A stretch of DNA of 64,000 bases from Levilactobacillus zymae (lineage in GTDB: Bacteria; Bacillota; Bacilli; Lactobacillales; Lactobacillaceae). Shown here in pieces: positions 54,106 to 63,827 of this stretch (within the stretch, counting starts at the first letter, position 1; each line of letters starts with the position of its first letter). The stretch spans positions 2,294,001 to 2,358,000 of the forward strand of contig NZ_JAVLAS010000001.1 in assembly GCF_032190635.1 (NCBI RefSeq). Direction: 5' to 3'. The notes beneath the pieces were generated by a model, which saw only the letters and a program-made list of their open reading frames with translations, searched no databases and was not told where the DNA came from. The position numbers and the translations under genes were made by a program.

Positions 54106-57100
54106 TTAGGAGTGCCGCTTACTGGTTGGATCTTCAACCGCCTGCAGCTTCTGGTTATCGTCTAACTGTGAAACGCCCATCAGGTGCTTCTTCTGTAACC
54201 AATGCATGGTTGGGAACAGGAGTGCCAAACTGATAATGACGAAGAGCGCTAAGACAAAGACCGCTTGCCACTCAACACCACTGCCCATACCGTCCGTAAT
54301 GGCTTGCCGGAATCCGAGGATTGAGTAAGTCATTGGTAAGAACGGATGAACGACGTTGTAGAAGTGGTTCGTGACTTCCATTGGGAAGGTCCCACCGGAG
54401 CCCCCTAATTGCAGCATCAAGAGAACCATGGCGATAAACCGCCCTGGGTTGTCCAGGAGCATCGACAGGAACATGACAATGAACATCGACGCCTCCGAGA
54501 ACGCAATTGAGAGGATGATCAGTTGTCCTGGGTGGGCAACCGACAAGCCCCCTAACATCATCAGGGATGGTTCGATCACGGCCATGGCTAAGGCTTCAAC
54601 GGCCCCAATCGAGACCTTACTGAAGAACCAGCCCGTTGCGCTGCCGCCTTCCATCGACACCTTCCGAATTGGGAAGGCGAAGTTGAAGACCAGTGCCCCC
54701 ACGTAAAGAGCCACAGACAGCACGTAAGGTGCTAAGGCGTGCCCGTAGTTCGGCACGTAACTGTAGTTCTTGTGGGCTAACTTGGTTGGCGACGAGAACA
54801 TATCCGCCGTCTTGCTAGTCAGTGGTTGGTTATTGATCTGGTCGGCCCCAGACTTCAGGGACTTGGCCAGCTTACCGCTCCCGGCGTTCAGCTTCTTGGC
54901 CCCGGCAACTAACTTCGGACTGTTGGCGTTCAATTGTGCTGAGCCAGCAGCTAACTGGTTCACCCCACTGGTCAGCGTTGGCACCTTGCTGTTCAGTTGC
55001 GCGGTCCCAGCGGCTAATTGGCTGGCCCCACTGTTTAGTTGCGGTGAAGCTTGGTTCAGCTGGTTACCCGCAGCCGTCAGTTTACCGGTGCTGGCGTTCA
55101 GCTTGTTGCCGGCGGCCGTTAATTGACCGGTATTGGCGTTAAGGGTGTTGCCGGCAGCCGTGAGCTTGGCAGCGCCAGACGTCAACTGACTCACCCCAGC
55201 AACCACGGTAGAGGCTTTACTGCTTAATTCAGCCGTTCCGCTTGCAAGTTGGCTAGAACCAGACTTCAACGTCTTACCATTCTTGGCCAACTCTGCCGTC
55301 CCGTTCATAATCTTGGTAATCCCATTTTGAAGCGTTGGCACCTGAGCGTTTAAGCTACCGAGCCCACTCTTCAGTGAGGTTGACCCCGCGAAGGCCTTAT
55401 CCACGCCTGACGTGTATTGACTAACGCTACCGCTTAACGTGGAAGCACCCGTGCTGAGACCATTAGCACCGTTTGTCAATGTATCCAGTTGTTCCTTCAA
55501 TTTGGCTTGACCACTGGCAGACGCTAATTCATTGAGTTGAGCCAGCATTGGCGTCAGGTTGTTTTTCGTCGTTTGCGCATCGGCAATGACTTTAGCCAAG
55601 GCATAGTTGCCACCGGTTCCCAAAGACCCGGTACTGATGCTTTGAGAAAGTCCTGCTACCTGAGCGGCTAACGTCTGCGTTGCTTCGTTCAATTTTTGTT
55701 GAGCTGAACTAATAGCTGCCACATCCGCTGTAATTGCCGAGCTAGCTGACGAAGTCGTCACTTGCTTAGTCGTAGACCCACTTTGTGACGAGCCGGCATT
55801 AGCCAGTAACGCATCCGCCTTACTCAACAACTCCTTGGATTTAGTCGCATCATCCGTACCTTCAGCTTCTTTAATTAAAGCTCGTGCACTAGAAATGGCA
55901 CTTGAACTAGAATCGGAACCAGTTGTCGCGTTCGTCGTAGTCGTGGTTGAACCCGACTTTGTTGCATCCTGCTTCAACTGTGATGTTGCTGCGGTCACAC
56001 TGCTAGATGCTTCATCAACAGCGGATTTAGCCGCAACCACGTTACTTACAGATGTTTTTAGCTGATCAGAAGCACCAGCTGGAGCAGCTGCCTCTAACGC
56101 CTTAACTTCATCAATTAAGGAATTTACTTGATTTAACTGCGTTGCTCCCGACGCCACATATGATTCGATAGTTGAACGTAACGTAGCGACACCGCTATTA
56201 AACTTTGAAGCCCCAGCGGCTAACTCGCTAGCGCCACTATTCAACGCACTAGAGTTACCACTTAATTCCGACAATCCAGAATTGAGCGTGCTACTCCCGG
56301 TGTACAGCTTGGAAACACCATCTGCCAATGGTCCCACGCCACTCCCCAGTTGTTTAACCCCTGAGTTCAACGTGTAAACGCCATCGACATACCTATAAGT
56401 GCCATCCTTTAACGTCTGTGCCCCAGAATTTAACAGATTAGTGCCGTCAATCAACTTAGGCATTCCGGCACCCAGCGTGTTAATCCCACTGGCCAGCGTG
56501 TTCACGCCAGAAGTATACTGACCCACTCCGGCCGTGTACTTGTTCACGCCAGAGGTGTATTGACCCACACCGGCTGTATATTGGTTGACCCCAGACGTAT
56601 ATTGGCCCACACCAGAAGTGTATTGGGTCAGGCCGGACTTCAACGTCGCGGCCCCATCGTTTAACTGTTGAATCCCCGTGGCTAACGGTTTCACGGACGT
56701 CTTCATGGTTTGTAACCCATTGTTTAACGTCTTAACCCCCGTCGTGTAGGTGTTTAGCCCATCCGTCAGGGTCGTGGTCCCGTCCTTCAATTGAGCGGAA
56801 CCCGTGGCCGCCTTGTCCATCCCCTTGCCGACCTGGTAGACCAGCTTAAAGGTCGCCTGAGCGTAAGCCTTGGTGACCTTCGCACTGATCTCGCTTTGCA
56901 GCTTAGAAGCGCCGACTTCACTCATGACTTCGGCGATATAGTTGGCCGATGCATTGGTGTTGTACGTCAACGTCATCTTCTTGGGATGCTTGTCTAACGC
57001 CGTGGCCGCGTGGGCCGAGAAGTTCTTGGGAATTGTGATGACCGTGTAGTACTTACGGTCCTTTAGCCCCTGGGCAGCTTGTTGCTTAGACACAAACTTC

Positions 57101-57348
57101 CAGCCCAGTTGGTGATTCTTCTTCAGGTTGGTGACGGTCTGGTCACCCACGTTTAACGTCTGCCCCTGATAAGTCACCGGTTTATCCAGGTTAACCACCG
57201 CTACCGGCAGTTTACTGGTTTCTCCGTACGGATCCCAAACGGACCGCAGGAAGAAAATACTATAGAGGAATGGAATAAACATAATTGCTAAAACGGAAAT
57301 CAAAATCAACCGATTATGCCGAATATAGCTCCATTCGCCTTTCACCAT
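54106..57348 (-). CDS. YhgE/Pip-family membrane protein with long repeat stalk
   Basis: A protein of about 1080 residues. The N-terminal helix (LILISVLAIMFIPFLYSIFFL) and C-terminal helices of the ABC-2-like domain (from about residue 870) flank a huge extracytoplasmic region made of short units ending SG or AG (for example QYTSGV, TLNSGV, LTAAGN), which should form a long helical rod, broken by a Ser/Ala/Thr region near residues 480-560. YhgE/Pip members include the lactococcal phage-infection protein and relate to EsaA of type VII secretion. ATG 57348 is chosen; a TTG at 57363 or 57354 is possible. Confidence 0.88.
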   Translation of the reverse strand: MVKGEWSYIRHNRLILISVLAIMFIPFLYSIFFLRSVWDPYGETSKLPVAVVNLDKPVTYQGQTLNVGDQTVTNLKKNHQLGWKFVSKQQAAQGLKDRKYYTVITIPKNFSAHAATALDKHPKKMTLTYNTNASANYIAEVMSEVGASKLQSEISAKVTKAYAQATFKLVYQVGKGMDKAATGSAQLKDGTTTLTDGLNTYTTGVKTLNNGLQTMKTSVKPLATGIQQLNDGAATLKSGLTQYTSGVGQYTSGVNQYTAGVGQYTSGVNKYTAGVGQYTSGVNTLASGINTLGAGMPKLIDGTNLLNSGAQTLKDGTYRYVDGVYTLNSGVKQLGSGVGPLADGVSKLYTGSSTLNSGLSELSGNSSALNSGASELAAGASKFNSGVATLRSTIESYVASGATQLNQVNSLIDEVKALEAAAPAGASDQLKTSVSNVVAAKSAVDEASSSVTAATSQLKQDATKSGSTTTTTNATTGSDSSSSAISSARALIKEAEGTDDATKSKELLSKADALLANAGSSQSGSTTKQVTTSSASSAITADVAAISSAQQKLNEATQTLAAQVAGLSQSISTGSLGTGGNYALAKVIADAQTTKNNLTPMLAQLNELASASGQAKLKEQLDTLTNGANGLSTGASTLSGSVSQYTSGVDKAFAGSTSLKSGLGSLNAQVPTLQNGITKIMNGTAELAKNGKTLKSGSSQLASGTAELSSKASTVVAGVSQLTSGAAKLTAAGNTLNANTGQLTAAGNKLNASTGKLTAAGNQLNQASPQLNSGASQLAAGTAQLNSKVPTLTSGVNQLAAGSAQLNANSPKLVAGAKKLNAGSGKLAKSLKSGADQINNQPLTSKTADMFSSPTKLAHKNYSYVPNYGHALAPYVLSVALYVGALVFNFAFPIRKVSMEGGSATGWFFSKVSIGAVEALAMAVIEPSLMMLGGLSVAHPGQLIILSIAFSEASMFIVMFLSMLLDNPGRFIAMVLLMLQLGGSGGTFPMEVTNHFYNVVHPFLPMTYSILGFRQAITDGMGSGVEWQAVFVLALFVIISLALLFPTMHWLQKKHLMGVSQLDDNQKLQAVEDPTSKRHS

Positions 57349-57712
57349 TTTCAAAAGTTCCAACTCCCTTTATCCTCAAAATTTCCTTAAAAATTGCGCG
57401 TTTTCAGCTAATCATAAGGTATATTCGCACATTAATACTTGACTTGTCAAAAAAGCAACAGGTCGTCAACTATCTTTTAATTACTGTAAACACTTGGTAC
57501 ACCAACGTTTTCGGGTAATTTACCCAATTATAAAAAAAGACACCGTTGCCTGGCGCGTCGCCTTCAAGCCGCGGTGGGCGCGGGACACCAGCCCGAATGT
57601 CTCCGCCATTAATGCTATTATGCCGAATCCTCCTCGTGATTAACTTGATATTAATCAACTTAGCACCATAACTTTTAGGCGCAGGGGGTCCCCGCTTGGG
57701 AAAAAGGCCTAC
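57349..57712. other. Intergenic region
   Basis: A short minus-strand open frame at 57470-57658 has no family or good ribosome site and I reject it. No repeat or RNA was recognised. The region should hold the yhgE-type gene promoter. Confidence 0.4.
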
Positions 57713-57745
57713 AAAAAAGGACCCCCTTCGCCTGAATGGGGTCCC
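57713..57745 (-). terminator. Intrinsic terminator of dacA
   Basis: GGACCCC/GGGGTCC stem, then TTTTTT on the minus strand. Confidence 0.85.
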
Positions 57746-57781
57746 CTAACTTATTTTAACAATGGTTGAAACACTAATCGT

Positions 57782-59113
57782 TTAGAACAAGGCCACAACC
57801 CAGCGCCACATCCGCACAAAGACGTTGGCCCTTTCTACGGATTGGGTCACCTTCAGCGGTACCTTGACCGTCTTGGTGTTGCCCAAAAAGCCGAGTTGGT
57901 CCCCCTTCAAGGAAAGGTTGGCAGTCCCGATTTGCTGGTTCTTGGCGACCGGGGCCTCCAGGGCGTTATCCTTGGTCAGACTCGCCTTCAATTGCGGCTT
58001 GGCCGTGATGTTGCTGGCCACCTGGTCGTTACGAATCCAGAGCTTCACGTCACTGGCCAGCGCCGTCTGCGCGGTCTTGGCCTTGGCATCGTGAGTCGTG
58101 ATCGACTTGGCCCCGGTGATCGATTGGCCGGCGTGGTACGTCACCGTCTTGAAGTTGTTGTAGACGTACGACATCATCTTTTGGGTCTGTTGGAACCGTG
58201 ACGGGTCCGTTTCGGACTTGTGCGCGGCGTGTAAGACCACCGTGATGATCCGATTGCCGTTGTTGTGTGCCGTCCCGGTGAAGTTAGCCCCGGCGGCATC
58301 CGACGTCCCGGTCTTTAACCCGTCCACGTGTAACTTGGTGTACGACGCGGTCAGGCCCTTCAACATCCAGTTCCAGTTTTCCATCTTGGTGGCATCCTTA
58401 GTGCCCTTTTCAAACCACATCTTGGTAATCTTGGTGGTCTGTAGAACTTCAGGATACTTGTCCAGTAACGCCACGGCGAGCTTGGCCTGGTCGGCGGCCG
58501 ACCATTCGTTTTCGGCCTTACCAGCAACGTTGCTGTAGCCCAGATCGCCCACTTGCTTGTTGGTCAACCCACAGGCGTTGTAAATCTTGACGTTGGTCAT
58601 CCCCAGCTTCTTGGCTTGGGCCTTCATCTGGGTCACAAAGGCGTGTGGTGAACCCGCCACGGCGCTCCCTAAGGCCTCGATGGCCCCGTTAGCGGAGTAA
58701 ATCAGAGACGCCTGGTAGAGGGCCTTGACCGTGTAACTGTGTCCCGCGCGCAGCGGCACGTTGGACAAATCGGTGTCTTCAGCGATCTTGGCGATCGGCT
58801 TACTGATGGTGATCTTCTGGTCCCACTTCAGCTTGCCGGCGTGAACCGCCTGTAACACCAAATAAATCGATAACAGTTTAGACATCGAGGCCACCGGCAA
58901 GGACTGGTCACCGTTCTTCTCGTACAAAATCTGGCCGGTCGTGGCGTCCACGGCAATCCCGGCCTTCGCCTTCAGGTTTACCGTGGAACTGGTGGTACTC
59001 GTTGTCGCAGCGTGAGCCGTTACCGTAGGCGTTACTGCGCCGGTACTCAGGCCACCCGTAAGTAAGGTTACGGCCGCGACGACCCCAACCATGAATTGAC
59101 GTAAACGTTTCAA
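57782..59113 (-). CDS. dacA: D-alanyl-D-alanine carboxypeptidase (PBP5-like)
   Basis: A 443-residue exported S11 peptidase that trims the last D-Ala of peptidoglycan stems. Start TTG 59113-59111 with GGGAGAG upstream. A signal peptide ends near AHAATT. Catalytic motifs: SMSKLLS (SxxK), SANGA (SxN) and HVDGLKTGTSDAAG (KTG). The C-terminal beta domain and the final helix (VFVRMWRWVVALF) anchor it at the membrane. It lies 62 bp downstream of the histidine kinase, so it is likely in the same operon and may be a target of that system. Confidence 0.93.
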   Translation of the reverse strand: MKRLRQFMVGVVAAVTLLTGGLSTGAVTPTVTAHAATTSTTSSTVNLKAKAGIAVDATTGQILYEKNGDQSLPVASMSKLLSIYLVLQAVHAGKLKWDQKITISKPIAKIAEDTDLSNVPLRAGHSYTVKALYQASLIYSANGAIEALGSAVAGSPHAFVTQMKAQAKKLGMTNVKIYNACGLTNKQVGDLGYSNVAGKAENEWSAADQAKLAVALLDKYPEVLQTTKITKMWFEKGTKDATKMENWNWMLKGLTASYTKLHVDGLKTGTSDAAGANFTGTAHNNGNRIITVVLHAAHKSETDPSRFQQTQKMMSYVYNNFKTVTYHAGQSITGAKSITTHDAKAKTAQTALASDVKLWIRNDQVASNITAKPQLKASLTKDNALEAPVAKNQQIGTANLSLKGDQLGFLGNTKTVKVPLKVTQSVERANVFVRMWRWVVALF

Positions 59114-59175
59114 AGCAAAACTCTCCCGTTCTTATGTAATCGCGACTGCTGCCGCGATTGATTTTTTAGTCACAC

Positions 59176-60351
59176 TTAAGCAGTGGGTCCCGCCGTTTTT
59201 AACCGCTGGGGCACCGCCAAAGGGTGCGCGTGTTCTGTTGGTAGATGAATCACAAAACTGGTGAGGGCATCGTCGGATTCGACGTAAATATACCCACCGT
59301 GTAGGGCCACGATGCTTTGCGCAATCGCTAAGCCTAACCCCGTCCCGCCAGTTTCCTTGGACCGCGATTCCTCGACGCGGTAGAACCGCTCGAAAATCAG
59401 GGCTAAGGATTCCTTGGGGATCTTCGGCCCATCGTTGGTCACGCGGACCTCCAGCTCGGCCTCGGAGACGCGGCGCGCCACCAGATTGATGTGCTTACCA
59501 CCATCCCCGTACTTCAGGGCGTTACTGACCAAGTTGTTGAAGATGCGGACCAACTTCTCGGGATCGGCCTCCATCATCAATGGCGTCTCGCCCACATCGG
59601 CACCGATCGCCATGCCCTTCTTCTGGGCCTCCAGTTCGAAGCTGGCCGCCAGCTGTTCCAGCATGGCGCCCAAGTCGATCTTAGTCAGACTCAGGGGCGT
59701 ATCGGTCTGACGTACCTTGGTGTACTCGAACAGATCGTCGACCAGCGACTTCATCTGCTTGGACTTGAGAAAGGCCGTGTGGGTGTACTTAAGCAGGTCG
59801 GTCTCCGAATTGTACTGCTTGTCCTCAATCAAGCCGAGGTACCCGATGATCGAGGTCAGCGGCGTGCGAATATCGTGGCTGACGTTGGTAATCAACTCGT
59901 CCTTGGACTTCTCGATCGCCCGTTCCTCGTCCATCGAATGAATGACCGAATCGACCAACGCGTTAACCGAATCGACCACCCGTTGCACGTCCCCACTGAC
60001 CCGAAACGGGATGCGGTGGTCGAAGTGCCCGTTGGCGATGTAGTGCAACTCTTCAATAATATGGTGCAACTGCATTTGCTTGTAGCGGCGAATCAAGCGC
60101 CACCACACCACCAACGCATCACCAATCATCATCAGGCCAATGAAGAGGTTCTCCCAACTCCACAATTGGTAGTGATGGGGACCTAACACCACGGAGCGTT
60201 TAATGATGAAGATCCCGTCGCGCAGTCCGGGATTACTCTCGATGGCCTGAACGATCAAAACTAAGAGCGCCAAATTCAGCATGAGCAGCAGAATTACCGT
60301 GACGACGCCTTCCATAAAGAGGGCGCTTTTCTCACGGGTCGTGAGCTTCAT
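59176..60351 (-). CDS. Sensor histidine kinase (VanS/PhoR-like)
   Basis: A 391-residue membrane kinase. Two membrane helices (residues about 14-36 and 63-82) bracket a short outer loop; a HAMP segment, then the phospho-His in NVSHDIRTPLTSIIGYL, N-box IFNNLVSNALKYGDGG, and the ATP lid with FERFYRVEESRSKETGGTGLGLAIAQSIV. ATG 60351 (MKLTTREK) is the likely start, though an in-frame TTG at 60375 overlaps the end of the regulator gene. The pair sits just upstream of dacA, so wall stress is a reasonable signal. Confidence 0.9.
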   Translation of the reverse strand: MKLTTREKSALFMEGVVTVILLLMLNLALLVLIVQAIESNPGLRDGIFIIKRSVVLGPHHYQLWSWENLFIGLMMIGDALVVWWRLIRRYKQMQLHHIIEELHYIANGHFDHRIPFRVSGDVQRVVDSVNALVDSVIHSMDEERAIEKSKDELITNVSHDIRTPLTSIIGYLGLIEDKQYNSETDLLKYTHTAFLKSKQMKSLVDDLFEYTKVRQTDTPLSLTKIDLGAMLEQLAASFELEAQKKGMAIGADVGETPLMMEADPEKLVRIFNNLVSNALKYGDGGKHINLVARRVSEAELEVRVTNDGPKIPKESLALIFERFYRVEESRSKETGGTGLGLAIAQSIVALHGGYIYVESDDALTSFVIHLPTEHAHPLAVPQRLKTAGPTA

Positions 60352-60361
60352 GCTGGTGGGG

Positions 60362-61051
60362 TTAGTGGGATTCAATCTTGTACCCCACGCCCCAGACCGT
60401 TTGAATTACCTTTTCGCCGTTCGTGGCCTCTTCGATCTTATCGCGCAAGTGACTCACGTGAACCATCACGGTCTTGGCGGACACGATACTTTCTTGACGC
60501 CAGACCCGCTCGAAGATCTCATCGGCCGAGAAAACCCGGTTGGGGTGACTCGCTAATAGGTAGAGAATTCCAAATTCCAACGCGGTCAACGAGACGGTCT
60601 TACCGGTGATTGTCTTGACCTCGTGGGAGTCCTTGTTAATGGTCAGCGTCCCAATGTCTAAGACGTCGGGACTATCGTCGGTCACTTGGTCCTGGCTCCG
60701 CCGCAACAGCGACTTGACCCGGGCCATGACTTCCAGCGGGTTGAACGGCTTGGTGACGTAATCGTCCGCCCCGGTGATCAGGCCCTGAATCTTATCCATG
60801 TCGCCGGTCTTGGCCGACAAGATCAGAATCGGGATCTGCGAGTCTTTTCGGACTTCCTTGATGACTTCAATCCCACTCATCTCGGGCATCATCACGTCTA
60901 AGATCATTAGTGCAATATCGGGCGTGGTGTGTAACTTGGTGAGGGCTTCCTTACCATTATATGCGGTCAAGGGCTCGTAGCCTTCGTTTTTAATGTAGAT
61001 TTCGAGTAATTGGGCGATTTCTTTATCGTCGTCGACAACTAAAATTTTCAT
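60362..61051 (-). CDS. OmpR-family response regulator
   Basis: A 229-residue regulator. ATG 61049-61051 (MKILVVDDDKE) has AAGGAG 9 bp upstream. Receiver domain: acidic DDD, phospho-Asp in MILDVMMPEMSG, Thr/Ser in LILSAKTGD and Lys in DDYVTKPFNP. The C-terminal winged helix ends VWRQESIVSAKTVMVHVSHL and GVGYKIESH. Translationally close to the kinase gene (about 10 bp apart). It probably regulates dacA and its own operon. Confidence 0.93.
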   Translation of the reverse strand: MKILVVDDDKEIAQLLEIYIKNEGYEPLTAYNGKEALTKLHTTPDIALMILDVMMPEMSGIEVIKEVRKDSQIPILILSAKTGDMDKIQGLITGADDYVTKPFNPLEVMARVKSLLRRSQDQVTDDSPDVLDIGTLTINKDSHEVKTITGKTVSLTALEFGILYLLASHPNRVFSADEIFERVWRQESIVSAKTVMVHVSHLRDKIEEATNGEKVIQTVWGVGYKIESH

Positions 61052-61727
61052 CTTCACGTTCTCCTTCACAATAACCGCCCACTTACGAGCAGTCAGTTTC
61101 GGCATTTAAGCTTAGTGTACCAAAAATTCTTCCGGCAATCCGGCTTGGCCCGGAACCTTTACTCAGGCGTAAGGCAATTTAACAGTTCTTAATTTTACAC
61201 TAATTACCCCCGTCTAGCCACCGCCGCCCCTTTTCTGACCCAGCACTTGTTCGGGGGCGCTATCAATCGTCAAAACTGGTCAAAAAATCTTTAGCCCCCT
61301 AAACCGGCCCCCGGCCAAAACCGTCACCCGCCGGTCACAACCGGACGAAAAATCGCACACTCCTTGGACCAATTTACCCTTATCTGGCGATAAACCACCG
61401 CAAAACGTTCGTTATTTTTTTAATCGTCTTTTTTATGGTGATCCTTAAATTCAAGACTCCCCTAAACCTTTTGGGGGAGTCTGGTTTGGATTGGATTTTA
61501 AACAATCTAAATTTGTATAGCAAACAACCGGTTTTTGGTTTTGACCACAAACCCTTATCTGTAACTATTTCTAAGGGTCTAAAGGGTCATTTTTAATGGT
61601 TTATACCCACTTCATAAAAATTGTCCCCTCGAAACTATCTACAGTCAACTAGGTGTGTGAACAAATCAATTCGATTTCAAGGCATACTAGCATTGTTCAA
61701 AGGGATAAGGAATTTAGAAAATCAAAA
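61052..61727. other. Long intergenic region with hairpins, upstream of the small metalloprotease
   Basis: No supported gene. It contains two simple hairpins on the side of the metalloprotease: AGACTCCCC/GGGGGAGTCT (61454-61482) and ACCCTTA/TAAGGGT (61551-61578). Neither has a proper T run. They may be leader structures or operators. Confidence 0.5.
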
Positions 61728-61750
61728 CATTCGGAATTTTAGAAAGTGGG
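61728..61750 (+). repeat. Left arm of a 23-bp inverted repeat around the metalloprotease gene
   Basis: CATTCGG at its start to AAAGTGGG at its end. It matches the reverse complement of 62334-62356 at 22 of 23 bases. It ends 9 bp before the ATG and covers the place where the Shine-Dalgarno should be. Confidence 0.9.
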
Positions 61751-61759
61751 TTAAACATC

Positions 61760-62326
61760 ATGTTTAAGCAAATCATCAAACAAATCGCTATCGTCTCCGC
61801 AACCTTTGCTTTAGCCTTCACCACGTTAGGTGGGTCGGTTAACGCCGCTGAAAATGCCAAGACGCCTACCTGGGGTGCTTGGAAGACCACGACGATCACC
61901 TACAAGACCGATGTTTCCTCCAAGTACTACAAGGGTGTTTGGAAGAACGCTGTGAAGTCCTGGAACAAGGTTGGCGTTGTTGAATTAGTTCCTGCCAAGA
62001 GCGGTGAAAAGGCCGACATTACGTTGACTTCCTCCAACAGCTTGAAGACTAAGGGTGATGATTTAGCCGGTTACACCAACTACGCTTACTACCAGAAGAG
62101 CGATAGCAACCAGATTGTTTCCGCTACCTCGACGTTAAACAAGAAGTTACTGAACAAGTACAACTACACCAAGACTCAACGGACCAACGTGGCAACTCAC
62201 GAAATTGGCCACGCCTTAGGCTTAAGCCACTCCAAGTCCGAAGCCAGTGTGATGTACGCCAGCGAACGGTACGCATCCATTGAACAACAAGACAAGGTTG
62301 CCTTACAACAAGCCTACAACAACTAA
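61760..62326 (+). CDS. Small secreted matrixin-like zinc metalloprotease
   Basis: A 188-residue exported enzyme, half the size of the one at 8131. A signal peptide (VSATFALAFTTLG) ends near VNAAEN. The zinc motif HEIGHALGLSH near residue 148 and the Met-turn in ASVMYASERYA are complete. Residues 35-140 form the metzincin upper domain (WGAWKTTTITYKTD; AVKSWNKVG). No anchor. The gene is enclosed in inverted repeats and has no strong AGGAGG; only AGAAAGTGGG lies upstream. Substrate unknown. Confidence 0.9.
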   Translation: MFKQIIKQIAIVSATFALAFTTLGGSVNAAENAKTPTWGAWKTTTITYKTDVSSKYYKGVWKNAVKSWNKVGVVELVPAKSGEKADITLTSSNSLKTKGDDLAGYTNYAYYQKSDSNQIVSATSTLNKKLLNKYNYTKTQRTNVATHEIGHALGLSHSKSEASVMYASERYASIEQQDKVALQQAYNN

Positions 62327-62333
62327 GCTTCTT

Positions 62334-62356
62334 CCCACTTTCTAAAATCCCGAATG
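62334..62356 (+). repeat. Right arm of the 23-bp inverted repeat
   Basis: CCCACTTT at its start to CGAATG at its end, beginning 8 bp after the stop codon. Single mismatch with the left arm (A versus G in CGG[AG]ATT). Confidence 0.9.
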
Positions 62357-62360
62357 TGAA

Positions 62361-62394
62361 CCCCCGTCAGGACCGAATGCCTGCCGGGGGTTTT
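62361..62394 (+). terminator. Intrinsic terminator of the small metalloprotease gene
   Basis: CCCCCG.CAGG pairs with CCTG.CGGGGG, then TTTT. Confidence 0.85.
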
Positions 62395-62420
62395 AATTTA
62401 CCTATTTTTTCAAAAATGCA

Positions 62421-62460
62421 AAAAAGCACCAGCTCCGGGCTAAACCCGTGAGCTGGTGCT
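62421..62460 (-). terminator. Intrinsic terminator of guaB
   Basis: AGCACCAGCTCACGGG and CCCGGAGCTGGTGCT arms then TTTTT on the minus strand. Confidence 0.88.
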
Positions 62461-62471
62461 GGTAGTTAGTT

Positions 62472-63635
<1,164 letters not shown>

Positions 63636-63679
63636 TTAGTCTCAGGCTCGGTTAGGAATCCTGGGAGATATTGTTCTCT

Positions 63680-63708
63680 AATGTACCAGCCAAACCTTGG
63701 TCGGTCAA
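63680..63708 (-). promoter_or_regulatory. guaB promoter
   Basis: TTGACC (63708-63703), 17-bp spacer, TACATT (63685-63680) on the minus strand. No purine riboswitch was seen in the short leader. Confidence 0.7.
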
Positions 63709-63827
63709 GGTTTCTCATCGAACTTTCATGGTTTTTCATGAAAATGGGGCAGTTCTCCATATTTTCACTGGAAGTTCCCCCACCTTTGGCCTGACCAGCT
63801 TCCCCGCGTCGCTTCGGTAGTTGGGCA

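Noticed and set aside
57470..57658. 62-codon minus-strand frame in the yhgE-dacA gap
   Set aside because: No Shine-Dalgarno site, no recognisable fold or neighbour support.
61454..61482. Intrinsic terminator of an unseen gene
   Set aside because: The stem lacks a T run on either strand and no gene ends near it.
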